Source: Eubacterium sp. (GTDB lineage: Bacteria; Bacillota; Clostridia; Lachnospirales; Lachnospiraceae). From it: a DNA stretch of 41,256 nt. The notes under the pieces are model-generated. The model was not told where the DNA came from and made no database searches. It saw only the letters and a list, made by a program, of their open reading frames with translations. Location of the stretch: positions 1 to 41,256 of the forward strand of contig JAEFAB010000011.1 of assembly GCA_016292095.1 (NCBI GenBank). Direction: 5' to 3'. A program made the position numbers and the translations under genes. Positions 15,338-24,342 of this stretch are shown piece by piece (position 1 is the first letter of the stretch; the number at the start of each line of letters is the position of its first letter).

Positions 15338-15859
15338 TTAAATTACTCGTTTTTCATAGTTCCCCATTCCATAATATGTTTCGAGATTTTTTCTGGCAGA
15401 TTGCAAGCGTCCCTTCACGGCACTTTGTCCGATATGTAACACTTCCGCAATCTCTCTTACCTTTAGCCGTTCCACATAATAAAGTTCCACAACGATTCGC
15501 TGTTTTTCATTCAGGCAATGCATCATCTCATTCCATTCCACGCCGGCATAATCATTATCAACGACACCTTCTTCAGGGAGTTCATCCCCTAATACCCAAC
15601 GTGCTCTTTGATTGTAAATTTTATTGCAATTATTGATCAGAATGCGAATCAGCCACGTTTTGAAATATTCCGGCTTTCGCAATGTATGCATTTTTTCCCA
15701 ACAATCAAGAATTGTATCCTGCATTGCATCAGCAATATCTTCTTCATTTTTTAAGATTGCCTTTGCCACCTTATACATACTGAGCTTGTGTTCTCTCATC
15801 AGTTCGGAAAATGCATCTTTATCATGCTTTTTTGCTTTCTTTACCAGTTCTTTGTTCAT
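15338..15859 (-). CDS. ECF-type RNA polymerase sigma factor
   Basis: 173 residues with sigma region 2 (FSELMREHKLSMYKVAKAIL, DAMQDTILDCWEK, WLIRILINNCNK) and region 4 (LNEKQRIVVELYYVERLKV, REIAEVLHIGQSAVKGRLQ). Start ATG follows AAGGAAAATTACA. Same overall design as the ECF factor 2.2 kb away but only moderately similar. It is transcribed leftward with the DUF4179 gene, a standard sigma/anti-sigma operon. Confidence 0.93.
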   Translation of the reverse strand: MNKELVKKAKKHDKDAFSELMREHKLSMYKVAKAILKNEEDIADAMQDTILDCWEKMHTLRKPEYFKTWLIRILINNCNKIYNQRARWVLGDELPEEGVVDNDYAGVEWNEMMHCLNEKQRIVVELYYVERLKVREIAEVLHIGQSAVKGRLQSARKNLETYYGMGNYEKRVI

Positions 15860-15933
15860 TGTAATTTTCCTTTCTTGCCCCGGGTTTTTAGGTCTTACAC
15901 TTATTAGATAAGAAACTTGGCAATTTGGTCGAT

Positions 15934-15962
15934 AAAAAAAACTGCCAATCGGCAGTTTTTTT
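15934..15962 (-). terminator. Intrinsic terminator of gltBD
   Basis: ACTGCC (15941-15946), loop AATC, GGCAGT (15951-15956), with A/T extensions on both sides. On the minus strand eight T residues follow the stem. It closes the gltD transcript before the ECF operon. Confidence 0.85.
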
Positions 15963-16022
15963 CAATCCTATTTTTAAAGAGGACATTATTCATCCTACAT
16001 AAATTTATCAAGCCTGTCAATA

Positions 16023-17507
16023 TTACAAGCTGGTATATCCCATCAAAGCTTCATCCACTTCTCTGGCACAATCTCTTCCTTCACGGATTGCCCATACAAC
16101 AAGAGACTGACCTCTGTGCATATCTCCTGCGGTAAATACATTTTCCACGCTGGTTGCATATTTACCCTGCTCTGTAGCTACGTTGGTTCGACCATCCGTT
16201 GTAACCTGAAATGCTTTTGTCACGTAATCTTCAGCACCTAAAAATCCTGCTGCGATTAATACCAACTGACAATCCACTTCATATTCACTACCCGGAATTT
16301 CCACCATGTTCAGACGACCTGTCTTTTCGTCTTTCACTGCATCCAGTTTCACTAATACCAGCTTGCAAAGATTTCCATTTTCATCCTTTACAAATTCTTT
16401 CACTGTTGTCTGATAGACGCGTGGGTCTTCTCCGAAAACGGCAATGGCTTCTTCCTGACCATAGTCTGTTTTGCAGACTCTAGGCCATTCTGGCCAAGGA
16501 TTGTTTGCAGTTCTTTCATCCGGTGCCTTCGGCATCATTTCAAGCTGCAACACACTCTTTGCACCATGACGGATGCTGGTTCCCACACAGTCATTACCGG
16601 TATCACCACCACCGATGACTACAACATCTTTATCTTTTGCAGAAACGAATGTTCCTTCTTTTAACCGGTGATCCAGTAAACTCTTTGTTGTGGATGTCAG
16701 GAAATCAACAGCAAAGTAAATTCCCTTAGCATCTCTTCCCGGTGCTTTAATATCTCTGGCATTTCTTGAACCACAAGCCAATACCACTTTGTCATACTGC
16801 TCTAAAAGTTCTTGAGCCTTCACATCCTTACCAACGTTAACGCCGGTAACAAATTCGACTCCTTCTTTTTTCATGATTTCAATTTTGCGTTCAATAATTT
16901 CTTTTTCCAATTTCATGTTTGGAATTCCATACATCAAAAGTCCTCCGACACGATCATCACGCTCAAACACAGTAACATGATGTCCACGCTGATTTAACTG
17001 ATCTGCTACCGCCAATCCGGCCGGTCCGGAACCGACTACAGCCACGCGCTTGTCAGTACGAACCTTTGGTGGCTTTGCTTTTGCAAAACCTGCTTCATAA
17101 GCATTTTCAATAATGAAACGCTCATTGGCTCTAACGGATACTGCATCACCGTTCAATCCGCAGGTACATGCCTTTTCACAAAGTGCCGGACAAACACGGG
17201 AAGTGAATTCCGGGAAGTTATTGGTCTTGTGAAGACGGTTGTAAGCCTGCTGTTTGTTTCCATGATAAAGTAAATCATTCCATTCAGGAATCAGATTGTT
17301 CAGCGGACAGCCGGAAGCCATTCCGCAAAGCATCTGTCCGTTCTGACAAAACGGAACACCACATTCCATACAACGTGCTGCCTGCTTTTTCTGTTTTTCC
17401 TCAGATAACGGTTCATGGAATTCTTTAAAATTCTGAATTCTTTCTTTTGGAGAAGAAGCCGGTGCATCTTCTCTTTCATATTCTAAAAATCCTGTTGGTT
17501 TTCCCAT
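16023..17507 (-). CDS. gltD: Glutamate synthase (NADPH) small subunit
   Basis: 494 residues. It transfers electrons from NAD(P)H through FAD and iron-sulfur clusters to the large subunit. The N-terminus has the cysteine motifs CMECGVPFC, SGCPLNN and CPALCEKACTCG for Fe-S binding. The FAD dinucleotide motif is VVGSGPAGLA and the NADPH motif VVIGGGDTGNDC. The C-terminal TAGDMHRGQSLVVWAI completes the FAD site. The ATG follows AAGGAGGATAGGAATT. It begins 14 bases after gltB and is co-transcribed with it. Confidence 0.97.
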   Translation of the reverse strand: MGKPTGFLEYEREDAPASSPKERIQNFKEFHEPLSEEKQKKQAARCMECGVPFCQNGQMLCGMASGCPLNNLIPEWNDLLYHGNKQQAYNRLHKTNNFPEFTSRVCPALCEKACTCGLNGDAVSVRANERFIIENAYEAGFAKAKPPKVRTDKRVAVVGSGPAGLAVADQLNQRGHHVTVFERDDRVGGLLMYGIPNMKLEKEIIERKIEIMKKEGVEFVTGVNVGKDVKAQELLEQYDKVVLACGSRNARDIKAPGRDAKGIYFAVDFLTSTTKSLLDHRLKEGTFVSAKDKDVVVIGGGDTGNDCVGTSIRHGAKSVLQLEMMPKAPDERTANNPWPEWPRVCKTDYGQEEAIAVFGEDPRVYQTTVKEFVKDENGNLCKLVLVKLDAVKDEKTGRLNMVEIPGSEYEVDCQLVLIAAGFLGAEDYVTKAFQVTTDGRTNVATEQGKYATSVENVFTAGDMHRGQSLVVWAIREGRDCAREVDEALMGYTSL

Positions 17508-17521
17508 AATTCCTATCCTCC

Positions 17522-20500
17522 TTATCCTCTGGTTGCTTCATAAAAAGCTTCAATCTGTGCCTGTTCAGGACTCATTCCTTTTTCTTCCATTGCTGCAATT
17601 GCCTCTAAAATCTTCTTGTAGTCATGAGGAATAATCTTCTTGAATTTTGGCAGATATGTTTCAAACTGTTCTAAAATTTCTTTACCCTTTTCTGAGTCTG
17701 TCCATTTTACATGTTCTTCCAACATTCCCTTCAGTTCCATAACGTCATCCTTATCTGCTAATTCTTCCGTAGAAACCAGGGACTTGTTAACCTTCTTGTA
17801 CAGGTCATTGTTTTCATCTAAAACATATGCCACACCACCGCTCATACCGGCAGCAAAGTTCTTTCCAACCACACCGATTACGGCAACGCGACCACCGGTC
17901 ATATATTCACAACCATGATCTCCTACACCTTCAACAACAGCAGTTGCTCCGGAGTTACGAACGCAGAAACGTTCTCCGGCAACACCGTTGATGTAAGCCT
18001 TTCCGTCTGTTGCACCATACAATGCAACATTACCGATAATGATATTTTCATCCTGCTTAAAGGTTACTTCTTCCGGTGCTTTCACAACAATCTTACCACC
18101 GGATAATCCCTTACCAAGGTAGTCATTGCTGTCACCGGTTAATTCCAGAGTTAATCCCTTTGGGATGAATGCACCGAAACTCTGTCCGCCGGATCCGTTA
18201 CATTTCACTACGTAAGTATCTTCATCCAAAGTATCTTCGTAACGCTTTGTAATTTCCGAACCGAAAATAGTACCCAGAGAACGGTCTAAGTTATTAATTG
18301 CCACTTCAACTGAGGCTGGCTGCTTCTTCTCTAACGCAGCTCCCATTTCTTTTAATAAAACAGTAATATCTTTCGTCTTTGCAAGTTCAAAGTCATATTC
18401 GTTTTTGTTCAGGTATGTTACACGGTAATCCGCAAAATCCTGATTGATAATTCGATCTAAAGAAACTTCCTGCTGTTTCTTATCTTCAATTCCTTCTTTT
18501 GCTTTCAGGAAGTCCGCACGTCCAACCAATTCGTCTAATGTGCGAACACCTAATTTCGCCATATATTCACGAAGTTCCTGTGCAATAAACTTCATAAAGT
18601 TTACAACGTATTCCGGCTTTCCTGCAAAACGCTTACGCAATTCCGGATTCTGTGTTGCCACACCAACCGGACAGGTATCCAGGTTGCAGACACGCATCAT
18701 CACACATCCCATTGTTACCAATGGTGCTGTTGCGAATCCGTATTCTTCCGCACCAAGCATTGCTGCAATGGCAACGTCACGTCCGCTCATCAGTTTACCG
18801 TCTGTTTCAACAACAACCTTGTCACGAAGTCCGTTGGCAATCAGTGTCTGATGTGCTTCCGCCAAACCTAATTCCCAAGGAAGACCTGCATTGTAGATTG
18901 AGTTTTCCGGAGCCGCACCGGTACCACCGTCAAAACCGGAAACAAGGATTACCTGTGCTCCTGCCTTAGCTACACCTGCTGCTACCGTACCAACACCTGC
19001 TTCAGATACCAGCTTTACAGAAATTCTGGCATCGCGGTTTGAATTCTTTAAATCGTAAATTAACTGAGCCAAATCTTCAATGGAATAAATATCATGATGT
19101 GGTGGTGGTGAGATTAAGCTTACTCCCGGTGTGGAATATCTGGTCTTTGCAATCCAAGGATAAACCTTCTTTCCGGGAAGGTGTCCGCCTTCACCCGGTT
19201 TTGCCCCCTGTGCCATCTTAATCTGTAATTCATCTGCACTGATTAAGTATCTGGATGTAACACCAAATCTTCCGGATGCTACCTGTTTAATTCTGGAGCA
19301 GCGGTTCTTTCCGTCAGCTCCTACTGTTAATCGGTCAATGCTTTCTCCACCTTCACCACTGTTAGAACGACCGCCAATCATATTCATGGCAATTGCCATG
19401 GTTTCGTGAGCTTCCTGTGAAATGGAACCGTATGACATAGCACCGGTCTTAAAACGCTTCACAATGGAATCCACGCTTTCTACTTCATCAATGGAAATTC
19501 CACCATCTTCCGGATAGTTGAAATCCAACAATCCTCTCAAATGAACCGGTGACATTTCTTCGTCAATCATATGAGTATATTGTTTGAATAACTCATAATT
19601 TCCGGTCCAGGTTGCCTGCTGCAATGTATGAATCGTAGCAGGATTATATTTATGTTCTTCTTTTCCGCTACGAAGCTTATGATCTCCGTTGCTTTCCAGT
19701 GTTAAATCAACATTCAGTCCCAATGGGTCAAATGCTTTACTGTGTAATGTTTCCACACTGTTTTCAATATCTTCCAAAGTGATTCCTTCTACACGGCTTA
19801 CAGTTCCGGTGAAGTACTTATCAATGACTTTGTTGCTGATACCGATGGCTTCAAAAATCTGTGAACCCTGATATGACTGAATTGTGGAAATACCCATCTT
19901 CGATGCGATTTTAACAATTCCGCCGATAATTGCTGCATTGTAATCATCAATAGCTGCATATGGATCCTTATCAAGCATTCCTTCTTCTACCATCTGCTTA
20001 ATGGTTTCATGTGCAAGATATGGGTTCACTGCACTGGCACCATAACCAAGCAATGTTGCAAAATGATGTACTGCACGCGGTTCACCACTTTCCAAAACAA
20101 GAGACAATGTTGTTCTCTTCTTTGTACGTACCAGATACTGGTGTACTGCGGATACCGCCAAAAGGGAAGGAATCTGAACATGATATTCATCTACCCCACG
20201 GTCAGACAGGATAATAATGTTTGCCCCGTCTTTATGCGCCTTGTCAACGTCTACAAAGACCTGTTCAATAGCCTTTTCCAAGCTGATACCTTTGTAGTAA
20301 ACGATTGGTACTACGGCACTCTTAAATCCCGGCATGTTAATGTTTTTCAACTTCAGCATATCTGTGTTGGTCAAAATCGGATTGTGGATTTTTAACACAT
20401 TACAGTTTTCCGGTGTTTCTTCTAAAATATTTCCATCCTTTCCTAAATAAACAGAAGTGGATGTAACGATTTCTTCTCGAATGGCATCAATCGGAGGATT

Positions 20501-22072
20501 GGTTACCTGGGCAAAGAGCTGTTTAAAGTAATGGAACAATAAATGTGTTCTGTCACTTAACACTGCCAACGGAGAGTCTTTTCCCATTGCCATAGTTGCT
20601 TCAATTCCGTTATTTGCCATTGGAATAATTCTCTTTAAATCTTCATATGTATAGCCAAAGTTTTTCTGAAGTCTTGCACGTTCTTCCCATTCATAAGATT
20701 CTACCTTCTTATTTGGAATGTGAATGTCCTTCAAATAAACCAGGTTGTTATTCAACCATTCACCATATGGTTTTCTGGCTGCATATTGTTCTTTTAATTC
20801 ATCATCATCAATTAATTTTCCGTTTACGGTATCTACCAAAAGCATACGTCCCGGACGAAGACGTTCCTTCACAACAATGTTTTCCGGTTCTAATTCCAAG
20901 ACACCGACTTCAGAAGATAAAATCAACTGATCGTCTTTTGTAATATAGTAACGGGATGGACGTAAACCGTTTCTGTCAAGAATTGCTCCCATGTAATCAC
21001 CGTCAGAGAACAGAATTGATGCAGGACCGTCCCATGGTTCCATCATGGTTGCATAGTACTGATAGAAATCTTTCTTACTTTCGCTGATGGTATCATTCTT
21101 TTCCCATGGTTCCGGAATACACATCATAACAGCTAATGGAAGGTCAACGCCGTTCATTACCAAAAATTCCAAGGTATTATCAAGCATTGCAGAGTCAGAT
21201 CCGTTAGTATCTACTACCGGCATAACCTTCTGCAAAGAACTCTTCATATATTCACTGTTCATGGATTCTTCTCTGGCAAGCATATTGTCAGCGTTTCCAC
21301 GAATGGTGTTAATTTCACCGTTATGCACGATGAAGCGGTTTGGATGCGCTCTTCTCCAACTTGGGTTGGTGTTGGTTGAGAATCTGGAGTGTACCAAAGC
21401 AATTGCAGATTCAAAATCCGGATCCTGCAAATCACCAAAGAAAGATCTCAACTGGTCTACCAAAAACATTCCCTTATAAACAATGGTTCTGGAAGACATG
21501 GAAACTGTATAAGTACCACTGTTACTGTGAGAGAATACACGTCTTACAATGTAGAGTTTTCTGTCAAAGGCAATTCCTTTTTCACAATCCTCCGGCTTTT
21601 TAATAAAGCACTGCATAATGTATGGCATACATTCAACGGCTTTACTTCCCAAAACGTCAGGATGTACAGGAACTTTTCTCCAACCTAAAAATTCCAGTCC
21701 TTCTTTTTCCGTAATAATCTCAAGCATCTTCATTTCGCGCTTGCGCTTTAATTCATCCTGAGGCATAAAGAACATACCAACACCGTAAGTTCTTTCCTCT
21801 CCGATATTTATTCCCAAAGGTTCTGTAACCTTCTTAAAAAACTTATGAGAAATCTGAAGTAAAATACCGACACCATCTCCGGTTTTCCCTTCAGCATCTT
21901 TTCCGGCACGATGTTCAAGGTTTTCAACAATGCTTAATGCATTTGCCACGGTCGCATGGCTTTTCTTTCCTTTAATATTAACAACTGCACCGATTCCGCA
22001 GTTATCATGTTCAAAGCGTGGATTGTACAATCCGTTCTCCCTCGCTTTTTTAAATAATTCGTCCTGTCTCAT
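17522..22072 (-). CDS. gltB: Glutamate synthase large subunit
   Basis: About 1516 residues. It converts glutamine plus 2-oxoglutarate to two glutamates. The Ntn glutaminase nucleophile is Cys25 in HDNCGIGAV, exposed after propeptide removal. The central FMN/synthase domain contains the 3Fe-4S cysteines in MGCVMMRVCNLDTCPVG, preceded by the KPGEGGHLPG loop. The C-terminal glycine-rich beta-helix (GSGGQSFGAF, GDSNDYLGKGLSGG) is present. The start is the ATG at 22072 with GGGAGG 8 bases upstream, which gives the usual 24-residue propeptide. The open frame continues upstream to a GTG at 22174, but that stretch is the structured leader RNA. Confidence 0.97.
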   Translation of the reverse strand: MRQDELFKKARENGLYNPRFEHDNCGIGAVVNIKGKKSHATVANALSIVENLEHRAGKDAEGKTGDGVGILLQISHKFFKKVTEPLGINIGEERTYGVGMFFMPQDELKRKREMKMLEIITEKEGLEFLGWRKVPVHPDVLGSKAVECMPYIMQCFIKKPEDCEKGIAFDRKLYIVRRVFSHSNSGTYTVSMSSRTIVYKGMFLVDQLRSFFGDLQDPDFESAIALVHSRFSTNTNPSWRRAHPNRFIVHNGEINTIRGNADNMLAREESMNSEYMKSSLQKVMPVVDTNGSDSAMLDNTLEFLVMNGVDLPLAVMMCIPEPWEKNDTISESKKDFYQYYATMMEPWDGPASILFSDGDYMGAILDRNGLRPSRYYITKDDQLILSSEVGVLELEPENIVVKERLRPGRMLLVDTVNGKLIDDDELKEQYAARKPYGEWLNNNLVYLKDIHIPNKKVESYEWEERARLQKNFGYTYEDLKRIIPMANNGIEATMAMGKDSPLAVLSDRTHLLFHYFKQLFAQVTNPPIDAIREEIVTSTSVYLGKDGNILEETPENCNVLKIHNPILTNTDMLKLKNINMPGFKSAVVPIVYYKGISLEKAIEQVFVDVDKAHKDGANIIILSDRGVDEYHVQIPSLLAVSAVHQYLVRTKKRTTLSLVLESGEPRAVHHFATLLGYGASAVNPYLAHETIKQMVEEGMLDKDPYAAIDDYNAAIIGGIVKIASKMGISTIQSYQGSQIFEAIGISNKVIDKYFTGTVSRVEGITLEDIENSVETLHSKAFDPLGLNVDLTLESNGDHKLRSGKEEHKYNPATIHTLQQATWTGNYELFKQYTHMIDEEMSPVHLRGLLDFNYPEDGGISIDEVESVDSIVKRFKTGAMSYGSISQEAHETMAIAMNMIGGRSNSGEGGESIDRLTVGADGKNRCSRIKQVASGRFGVTSRYLISADELQIKMAQGAKPGEGGHLPGKKVYPWIAKTRYSTPGVSLISPPPHHDIYSIEDLAQLIYDLKNSNRDARISVKLVSEAGVGTVAAGVAKAGAQVILVSGFDGGTGAAPENSIYNAGLPWELGLAEAHQTLIANGLRDKVVVETDGKLMSGRDVAIAAMLGAEEYGFATAPLVTMGCVMMRVCNLDTCPVGVATQNPELRKRFAGKPEYVVNFMKFIAQELREYMAKLGVRTLDELVGRADFLKAKEGIEDKKQQEVSLDRIINQDFADYRVTYLNKNEYDFELAKTKDITVLLKEMGAALEKKQPASVEVAINNLDRSLGTIFGSEITKRYEDTLDEDTYVVKCNGSGGQSFGAFIPKGLTLELTGDSNDYLGKGLSGGKIVVKAPEEVTFKQDENIIIGNVALYGATDGKAYINGVAGERFCVRNSGATAVVEGVGDHGCEYMTGGRVAVIGVVGKNFAAGMSGGVAYVLDENNDLYKKVNKSLVSTEELADKDDVMELKGMLEEHVKWTDSEKGKEILEQFETYLPKFKKIIPHDYKKILEAIAAMEEKGMSPEQAQIEAFYEATRG

Positions 22073-22133
22073 AACGATTCCTCCCAAAGAATTTTCATTT
22101 TGCAACCGGCCTTTATTTCGGCTGTTGTCAAAA

Positions 22134-22187
22134 AAAGAAAAGGGCACAAAGGCAACGGATTTCTCATCCGGCACGCCTTTGTACCCT
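22134..22187 (-). terminator. Leader terminator (probable attenuator) upstream of gltB
   Basis: On the minus strand the predicted transcript runs within about 8 bases of its start into GGGTACAAAGGC, an inner CGGAT/ATCCG stem with loop GAGAA, and GCCTTTGTGCCC, followed by CTTTTTCTTTTTTTG. This is a strong terminator placed between the promoter and gltB. A weaker hairpin (CAAC...GGTTG around a GCC/GGC core) follows before the ribosome site. No T-box or known glutamine riboswitch motif was recognised. Confidence 0.75.
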
Positions 22188-22199
22188 CAATCTACTAAA

Positions 22200-22228
22200 A
22201 ATATACTCTTTATTTCCTCACAATGCAA
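22200..22228 (-). promoter_or_regulatory. Sigma-A promoter of gltBD
   Basis: On the minus strand TTGCAT (22228-22223), 17-base spacer, TATATT (22205-22200). Predicted start near 22193, so the leader is about 120 bases. Confidence 0.75.
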
Positions 22229-22232
22229 CAAA

Positions 22233-22344
22233 ATTAAGTTTGAAGCCGTATTTTTTTAATTTTATTAAGTTGGCCTCCCGATATACTTAATTTTATTAAT
22301 TACGCATTGATTTATCTAATAATACTTGTTAAATGAATTAAGTT
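22233..22344. promoter_or_regulatory. Cluster of four ATTAAGTT motifs upstream of the gltB promoter
   Basis: ATTAAGTT occurs at 22233-22240, 22264-22271 and 22337-22344, and ACTTAAT in the opposite orientation at 22285-22291. The first copy begins 4 bases beyond the -35 box. The spacing (31, 21 and 52 bases) and mixed orientation suggest a regulator binding array. The regulator is not identified. The stretch is AT-rich, so chance recurrence is possible. Confidence 0.5.
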
Positions 22345-22350
22345 TCATTT

Positions 22351-23661
22351 TTAATTATTTAAAAAGTCTTTAATTTTCTTGCTTCGAACCGGATTACGAA
22401 GTTTACGCAATGCCTTTGCTTCAATCTGTCTGATACGTTCTCTGGTTACGTTGAAAATCTTTCCAACTTCTTCCAATGTTCTTGGATGTCCGTCTCTCAA
22501 ACCAAATCGAAGAATAATAACTTCTCTTTCACGGTCTTTTAAGTCCTGTAATAATACATCAATGTGATCACGGAGCATTACAGATTCAATGTTTGCTTCC
22601 GGTGTTACTGTATTATTATCTGCAACGAAATCGCCCAAGTTGGAATCGTCCTCTTCACCGATTGGTGTTTCAAGAGATGCCGGTTCTCTGGCAATCTGCA
22701 TAATTTCAAGTACCTTTTCTTCTGTCATATCAAGTGCTGCTGCCAACTCTTTACTGGATGGTTCATAACCAAGTTCCAAGGTAAGCTTACGCTGCATCTT
22801 TGACATTCTGTTAATGGTTTCTACCATATGTACCGGTACACGAATGGTTCTGGCATGGTCAGCCAACGCTCTTGTAACGGACTGACGAATCCACCATGTT
22901 GCATAAGTACTTAACTTATATCCTTTTGTATAATCAAATTTTTCTACGCCCTTAATTAATCCAAGATTTCCTTCCTGAACCAAATCAAGGAAACTCATAC
23001 CACGTCCGGTGTAACGCTTTGCAATACTTACAACCAAACGTAAATTTGCTTCAATTAATTTTTCTTTCGCATAGTCATCGCCTTCTGTTTTTCTTCTGGC
23101 GAGTTCTACTTCTTCTTCTGCCGTTAACAATGGAACGGTACCGATCTCCTTCAGATACATACGTACCGGATCTTCTGTTCCAACACCTTCTAATAATTCA
23201 ACGGCATCCAACTCAGCAGATTCTTCACTGTCCTCATCGAAATCATCATCTGAGGCATCCAATAATTCAGCTTCATCTTCTTCCACTGAAGCAATCTGCT
23301 CATCTGTCGGTTCTGTTACTAAATCGACTTCCGTATCAATGTCAATGTCATCATCCAAATCAATGTCATCATCTAAGTCTTCAAATGACATTTCTGCTTC
23401 CAATGCTTCTTCATCGAGATCCACATCTTCCTGTTCTTCATTGACAAATTCATCTGTTTCTTCCGGCTCTGTTTCTGCATCAGATACCACTACTGTTATT
23501 TCTCTTTCAGCTAATTTAGAGATGAGTGTTTCTTCCTGCTTGGAAGTAAGGGTTTCATCTTTAAAAAAGTCCTGAACCTGCTCTGTGGTAAGCTGACCGT
23601 CTCCGCCTTTAGCAATCTCTGCCAATTCTGAAATTTTAAAAATAAAATCTTGTTGTTTCAA
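22351..23661 (-). CDS. rpoD: Primary RNA polymerase sigma factor (sigma-70/sigma-A)
   Basis: 436 residues. Region 1.1-like N-terminus (about 1-55), a very acidic stretch (about 60-160, long runs of D/E), region 1.2 ([17 protein letters not shown]), region 2 with [18 protein letters not shown] and [14 protein letters not shown], region 3, and region 4 with [13 protein letters not shown] and [18 protein letters not shown]. The start codon is TTG at 23661, with AAAGGA 7 bases upstream and no better ATG. Unlike many Firmicutes, dnaG is not adjacent. The acidic segment makes it longer than the usual 360-380 residues. Confidence 0.97.
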   Translation of the reverse strand: MKQQDFIFKISELAEIAKGGDGQLTTEQVQDFFKDETLTSKQEETLISKLAEREITVVVSDAETEPEETDEFVNEEQEDVDLDEEALEAEMSFEDLDDDIDLDDDIDIDTEVDLVTEPTDEQIASVEEDEAELLDASDDDFDEDSEESAELDAVELLEGVGTEDPVRMYLKEIGTVPLLTAEEEVELARRKTEGDDYAKEKLIEANLRLVVSIAKRYTGRGMSFLDLVQEGNLGLIKGVEKFDYTKGYKLSTYATWWIRQSVTRALADHARTIRVPVHMVETINRMSKMQRKLTLELGYEPSSKELAAALDMTEEKVLEIMQIAREPASLETPIGEEDDSNLGDFVADNNTVTPEANIESVMLRDHIDVLLQDLKDREREVIILRFGLRDGHPRTLEEVGKIFNVTRERIRQIEAKALRKLRNPVRSKKIKDFLNN

Positions 23662-23715
23662 TGCAGTATCCTTTCTGACTACTATTTTAACTATGGTCGG
23701 TCAAAATATAATTAT

Positions 23716-23748
23716 ACACAAAAAAAAGGCCAGTGTAAACCAGCCTTT
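23716..23748 (-). terminator. Intrinsic terminator ahead of rpoD
   Basis: Arms AAAGGC (23725-23730) and GCCTTT (23743-23748) surround a loop of about 12 bases. On the minus strand the stem runs into eight T residues, ending the transcript of the membrane-anchored protein gene. A T-run also follows on the plus strand. Confidence 0.75.
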
Positions 23749-23840
23749 AAATATTTTTTTGAATTTTGTAGTATTTTCGGGTAGAAATTCTATCCATTCC
23801 TTTCTTTTTTTAGATTTCTTGTCTAAAAATGGATTTTTTC

Positions 23841-24338
23841 TTACTCAACATCTACATCATCTGCAGGAACAAGTGGGGACCATCCGTCTGCTTCCCCTTC
23901 GTATGATTCTGTGACTTTCTCACCTTTTTTGTCTGTCACATATTCACCCTTGTCATCGGTAATGTAAATTTCACCCTTTGTTTCTTCATATACGGAAATG
24001 TCTTCCCATGCATCGTTGCTGTCATCGCCTCCAATAACAACTTCAACCTTAACCGGATTTCCTTCTTTATCAGTGATTACTTCACCCTTTTTATTTAAAG
24101 TTGTCTGTAATTCAATTCTTGTAGTCTGTTCTGCTTTTGTTGCAACAGCACTTCCGTTTTCATCTGTCGGAACCTGTGCATTGTTTGCTGCATTGGTTGC
24201 GCCATCATTCTTTGTATCCTTGCTGTTGTACTTAATTGCAAAGACAACTGCCACAATAATCAAAATTGTCGCAATGGCAACGCCTGCCACCAACAGTTTA
24301 TTTTGTTCCTTCTTGTTTTCTTCCTGCTTGTTTCCCAT
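23841..24338 (-). CDS. Membrane-anchored extracytoplasmic protein of unknown function
   Basis: About 165 residues. A short charged N-terminus (MGNKQEENKKEQNK) is followed by one membrane segment (LLVAGVAIATILIIVAVVFAI) and an acidic outside portion. The latter repeats a motif like NKKGEVITDKEGNPV, ITDDKGEYVTDKKGEKV, which looks like an internal duplication of a short KGE-V-TDK-G unit. The ATG at 24338 follows GAGGTG. It lies 5 bases behind the HAD gene stop and is probably co-transcribed. Family not recognised. Confidence 0.8.
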   Translation of the reverse strand: MGNKQEENKKEQNKLLVAGVAIATILIIVAVVFAIKYNSKDTKNDGATNAANNAQVPTDENGSAVATKAEQTTRIELQTTLNKKGEVITDKEGNPVKVEVVIGGDDSNDAWEDISVYEETKGEIYITDDKGEYVTDKKGEKVTESYEGEADGWSPLVPADDVDVE

Positions 24339-24342
24339 TGTT

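Noticed and set aside
22073-22174. 34-residue N-terminal extension of GltB
   Set aside because: It starts at a GTG inside the leader hairpin without a ribosome site. The ATG at 22072 has GGGAGG and gives the normal propeptide before Cys25.
22134-22350. T-box or glutamine riboswitch in the gltB leader
   Set aside because: No T-box AGGGTGGNACCGCG sequence and no recognisable glutamine aptamer core. Only a terminator and a small second hairpin are supported.
23019-23575. Plus-strand frames opposite rpoD of 78 and 141 residues
   Set aside because: They are the antisense of the Asp/Glu-rich codons, giving low-complexity Ser/His/Leu strings and no ribosome site.
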